NCBI GenBank assembly: GCA_018826025.1
Contig: JAHKAK010000091.1
Location: forward strand, 1-14,361
DNA length: 14,361 nt
Direction: 5' to 3'
DNA from: Patescibacteria group bacterium
GTDB lineage: Bacteria > Patescibacteriota > Minisyncoccia > Portnoybacterales > GWB1-42-6
Part shown: positions 12,074 through 14,361 of the stretch, piece by piece
Position numbering within the stretch: position 1 is the stretch's first letter
Layout: each line of letters begins with the position of its first letter
Translations under genes and position numbers: made by a program
Notes under the pieces: generated by a model
What the model was told of the DNA's origin: nothing
The model's database searches: none
The model's input: the letters and a program-made list of their open reading frames with translations, nothing else

Positions 12074-13315
12074 ATGCGCCAATCTACTTTAGCCACCAAA
12101 ACCCTGCGCGAAGCGCCCAAGGACGAAGAGAGCGTTAACTCAATTTTACTGACCCGCGCCGGCTTCATTGATAAACTGGCCGCGGGAATTTATAGCTTTC
12201 TGCCGCTGGGACTGGCTGTTTTGCGAAAAATTGAAAATATTATCCGTGAAGAAATGCTGTTAATTGGCGGACAAGAAATTTTAATGCCCGCCCTGCAACC
12301 CAAAGAAAATTGGGATAAAACCGGCCGCTGGAATAATTTTGACGCTCTGCTAAAACTCAAAGCCTTTGGCGACAAAGACTTTGCGCTCGGTGCGACGCAC
12401 GAAGAAGTTATCTCCCCCCTGGCTAAAAAACTCGTCCTCTCATATAAAGACCTGCCCTTTGCTTTATTTCAAATCCAAACCAAATTCCGCAATGAAGCGC
12501 GCGCCAAATCAGGCCTCTTGCGCGGCCGGGAGTTTTCCATGAAAGACCTTTATTCTTTTCATACCAGCCAAGAAGACCTAGACAATTATTATAAGCAAAC
12601 CACCACCGCTTATTTTAAAATTTTTGAGAGGTGCGGCTTGGGCGAAAAAACATACTTAACGGCGGCCGGCGGCGGATCGTTTTCCAAATACTCGCACGAA
12701 TTTCAAACGGTTTCTGAGGCCGGCGAAGATACGATTTTTATTTGTGATAATTGTAAAAAATTCGCCATCAATAAAGAAATCAAAGCCGAAACACCCGCCT
12801 GTCCGGCTTGCGGCGGCATGGGCTTTAAAGAAGCCAGGGCCATTGAAATCGGCAATATTTTTAAACTTGGCGCTAAATATTCCGCCCCTTTTGATTTAAA
12901 GTTTAAAGATCAAAACGGTCAAGAGCAAAATGTCATTATGGGATGTTACGGCATCGGCCCCGGCCGAGTAATGGGCACGATTGTCGAAATAAGCCACGAT
13001 GACAAAGGTATAATCTGGCCCGAAAATATCGCGCCTTATAAATATCACTTGATTGCCCTTGGCGATGATGCCAACGTCAAAAAAGAAGCCGACGCGCTTT
13101 ATGAAAAGCTAACCAAAGAAAATCTTGAAGTTTTATATGATGACCGTTCTCTGCCGGCCGGCCAAAAATTCGCCGAAGCGGATTTAATCGGCCTGCCATA
13201 TCGTCTAGTTGTTTCCGCCAAAACCTTAAAAGAAAAATCAGTGGAGCTTAAAAAACGTGATGCAGCCAAAACGGAATTAGTAGAATTATCTAAAATCGTT
13301 CAAGCGTTAAAATAA
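12074..13315 (+). CDS. proS: Prolyl-tRNA synthetase, short form with a four-Cys module in place of the editing domain
   Basis: A 413-residue class IIa synthetase of bacterial type. The start MRQSTLATKTLREAPKDEES and AGIYSFLPLGLAVLRKIE (37-54) are diagnostic. ATHEE (107-111) is the proline-site TXE motif, motif 2 is FRNEARAKSGLLRGREFSMK (138-157), and motif 3 is GCYGIGPGRVMGTIVE (290-305). The anticodon-binding domain is about 324-413. Ordinary bacterial ProRS is about 570 residues because an editing (INS) domain of roughly 180 residues sits between motifs 2 and 3; here only about 35 residues (221-256) occupy that place, with C224-x2-C227 and C243-x2-C246, which look like a zinc ribbon. Clearance of mischarged Ala-tRNA(Pro) would then need another protein. 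It is transcribed alone and ends at a bidirectional terminator shared with recO. Confidence 0.96.
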   Translation: MRQSTLATKTLREAPKDEESVNSILLTRAGFIDKLAAGIYSFLPLGLAVLRKIENIIREEMLLIGGQEILMPALQPKENWDKTGRWNNFDALLKLKAFGDKDFALGATHEEVISPLAKKLVLSYKDLPFALFQIQTKFRNEARAKSGLLRGREFSMKDLYSFHTSQEDLDNYYKQTTTAYFKIFERCGLGEKTYLTAAGGGSFSKYSHEFQTVSEAGEDTIFICDNCKKFAINKEIKAETPACPACGGMGFKEARAIEIGNIFKLGAKYSAPFDLKFKDQNGQEQNVIMGCYGIGPGRVMGTIVEISHDDKGIIWPENIAPYKYHLIALGDDANVKKEADALYEKLTKENLEVLYDDRSLPAGQKFAEADLIGLPYRLVVSAKTLKEKSVELKKRDAAKTELVELSKIVQALK

Positions 13316-13330
13316 AATTTCTCTTATTTT

Positions 13331-13354
13331 AAAACCCCGCCAAGGCGGGGTTTT
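13331..13354. terminator. Bidirectional terminator between proS and recO
   Basis: An 11-bp perfect arm match, aaaaccccgcc (13331-13341) with ggcggggtttt (13344-13354), forming a GC-rich hairpin with T runs on both strands. It serves the convergent proS (+) and recO (-). Confidence 0.93.
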
Positions 13355-13369
13355 TGTTTTCAAATTAAT

Positions 13370-13984
13370 TTATATCTGCGCCAGAAACTTATGTGCGTTT
13401 ATTCGCTCGCCCGCCAACGACTGCAAATAATTTAATCGCTGTAAAGGTGTAGGCTGGCTTGCCATCCGTAGCCTTGGTGTAGGATGGCCCAAAAATTCCA
13501 GTAATTTATCTTCGAATAAAACTTTTATTTTGGGTAAATTTTCTCCCTTAACACAAACTTCTCCACCTTTTGCCCCAGCAACGCAAAGGACTTTGGGCGG
13601 ATCATTCAATACTTCAAAAGCCCGCGCTACCAGCCGCCAGACATTTTCATCGCGCTCGGGTGCGGTAATTAATTTATCTATCAGCTCGGAAAAATAAAAC
13701 GCATAGCCGAGGCTTTCTAAATTATTGTGTAAATAATTATAGCCGTTTATTACCGACAGGTCAGTAATAATATCAATGGTCTTGCTTTTAGCCAGTAAAA
13801 ATTGGCTGAGGGTGAAGCTTTGCAACAGGCCGTTTAATTTTGAATCTCTCTTGCGCGCCGAGATGGCTCGCGCCTGAATCTTGCCATAGCCCCGCGTATA
13901 AATAGTTAACAGCCGGTCCAGGTCGCCCCAATCGGCTGATTTTAAAATAATGCCTTCGGTTTTATAGATAGGAAGCTTGTTCAC
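13370..13984 (-). CDS. recO: DNA repair protein RecO, shortened and repeat-bearing
   Basis: A 204-residue RecO, which helps load RecA onto SSB-coated DNA with RecR/RecF. The N-terminal OB fold is clear (IYKTEGIILKSADWGDLDRL at 6-25, LLTIYTRGYGKIQARAISAR at 25-44), followed by the helical domain (about 80-165). RecO usually has about 240 residues and a cysteine cluster in the C-terminal part; no such cluster is seen. In its place residues 166-184 (GHPTPRLRMASQPTPLQRL) come from a DNA repeat, and 129-151 is an unusual Gly-rich insert. The final HKFL resembles the normal family end. The start is GTG at 13984; no in-frame ATG exists before the upstream stop. The frame is intact, so it may be functional, but the C-terminus is abnormal. 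Confidence 0.8.
   Translation of the reverse strand: MNKLPIYKTEGIILKSADWGDLDRLLTIYTRGYGKIQARAISARKRDSKLNGLLQSFTLSQFLLAKSKTIDIITDLSVINGYNYLHNNLESLGYAFYFSELIDKLITAPERDENVWRLVARAFEVLNDPPKVLCVAGAKGGEVCVKGENLPKIKVLFEDKLLEFLGHPTPRLRMASQPTPLQRLNYLQSLAGERINAHKFLAQI
13446..13488. repeat. Palindromic repeat inserted in frame in recO
   Basis: gccatcc (13461-13467) pairs with ggatggc (13482-13488) around a 14-base loop. In addition ggtgtaggctggc (13446-13458) and ggtgtaggatggc (13476-13488) are direct repeats, 12 of 13 identical and 30 bases apart. The element encodes the low-complexity Pro/Thr/Arg segment in the C-terminal part of RecO. Confidence 0.65.
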
Positions 13985-14047
13985 AAATTCTGCCCGGACC
14001 CCAAGCGAGGATTTGCTTTTCTAACGCTCGGATTCCTTCTACTTTTA

Positions 14048-14202
14048 AGCGAGGCTTTCGCCGATAAAAATGTGTCGCAGACGCCTCCACCACGCAGTCT
14101 GATTAGTTTTTAAGAGGCGGCCAGACTTCAAGCCGCGGCTAAAATTAGATTCTATGTTATCACGCATAGCCGACGACGTTTTTTATCGGCGAACGCCGAG
14201 CG
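14048..14202. repeat. Second large fold-back element, upstream of recO
   Basis: The outer stem is a perfect 14-bp match, ttcgccgataaaaa (14057-14070) with tttttatcggcgaa (14180-14193). It extends through GGC/GCC (14053-14055/14195-14197) and a tandem GA/GA mismatch closed by C14050-G14200. The interior of about 110 bases holds smaller possible hairpins: cagac/gtctg (14078-14082/14097-14101), gcggc/gccgc (14117-14121/14132-14136) and ctatg/catag (14152-14156/14165-14169). It fills most of the 219-base gap between recO and the partial gene, and I see no gene in that gap. Its base has the same GAGGC...GCCGAG ends as the element at 9223-9357. Confidence 0.7.
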
Positions 14203-14203
14203 A

Positions 14204-14361
14204 CTACTTAATCGCCACCCTTATCTTCCCCTCTCCCAATTTCATTTCTTTGGCCAGTAAATACTTGGCTTTTTTATCATAAGCAATAACTTCTTGCGCC
14301 AAATTTTCCCGCTCAAAATATTTAGCCCAATTGGTCATCAAAGAGGCCAGCGATTTATCAG
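14204..14361 (-). CDS. C-terminal fragment of an unrecognised protein (partial)
   Basis: An open frame enters from beyond 14361 and ends at TAG (14206-14204), giving about 52 residues that end MKLGEGKIRVAIK. The fragment is lysine-rich and probably mostly helical (LMTNWAKYFERENLAQEV, then KKAKYLLAKEM), with no membrane segment or cysteine. Nothing in it identifies a family. It reads in the same direction as recO and could be its upstream neighbour, separated by the large fold-back element. Confidence 0.6.
   Translation of the reverse strand, partial: DKSLASLMTNWAKYFERENLAQEVIAYDKKAKYLLAKEMKLGEGKIRVAIK

Noticed and set aside
1..14361. CRISPR array, rRNA genes, tRNA genes, insertion sequence transposases
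   Set aside because: No regularly spaced repeats, no rRNA or tRNA signatures, and no transposase or integrase reading frame were found on either strand.

Overview
The window looks like a chromosomal segment of a Candidate Phyla Radiation (Patescibacteria, probably Parcubacteria-like) bacterium. This rests on several things: moderately AT-rich DNA; compact, diverged versions of bacterial housekeeping proteins (PheT without its EMAP-type tRNA-binding domain, ProRS with a four-cysteine module where the editing domain should be, a RecO without its cysteine cluster); an archaeal-type AspRS in a bacterial context; and genes that mostly lack Shine-Dalgarno sequences. TGA is used as a stop, for example at the end of the methyltransferase gene, so the code is the standard one and not the TGA=Gly code of Gracilibacteria. 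The lineage is inferred, not demonstrated.

Layout. 1-249 (-) is the N-terminal part of a THUMP-like methyltransferase, placed just after a terminator hairpin. 338-2375 (-) is a tight three-gene unit: SAM methyltransferase, ITPase-like nucleotide diphosphatase and NIF3-family metalloprotein. 2378-3422 holds a two-gene cassette, a DUF6922-like small protein overlapping an AbiEii-type nucleotidyltransferase. The cassette is bounded by two 50-bp direct copies of the 3' end of aspS. 3376-9118 (-) is an aminoacyl-tRNA synthetase block: pheS, pheT, serS, aspS, with palindromic repeats in the gaps. A TrmB-type regulator (9413-10066, +) diverges from pheS across a large branched fold-back element and ends at a perfect 42-bp palindrome and a bidirectional terminator shared with trpS (10163-11140, -). 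Upstream of trpS is a free-standing 52-residue acidic protein gene (11229-11387, -) with its own strong promoter, leader, strong ribosome binding site and terminator. Then come an RNHCP zinc protein (-), proS (+), a bidirectional terminator, recO (-), a second large fold-back element and the C-terminus of an unrecognised protein.

Functional theme: six synthetase genes (Asp, Ser, Phe alpha, Phe beta, Trp, Pro) lie within about 10 kb, alongside nucleotide-pool cleaning and RNA modification. The accessory features are the aspS-flanked toxin-antitoxin-like cassette, the small acidic protein, and a set of dispersed palindromic elements that repeatedly place tandem G-A mismatches inside otherwise paired stems. 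Several promoters are placed so that transcription should start at or within a few bases of the start codon, which suggests leaderless translation; the acidic protein gene is the clear exception.
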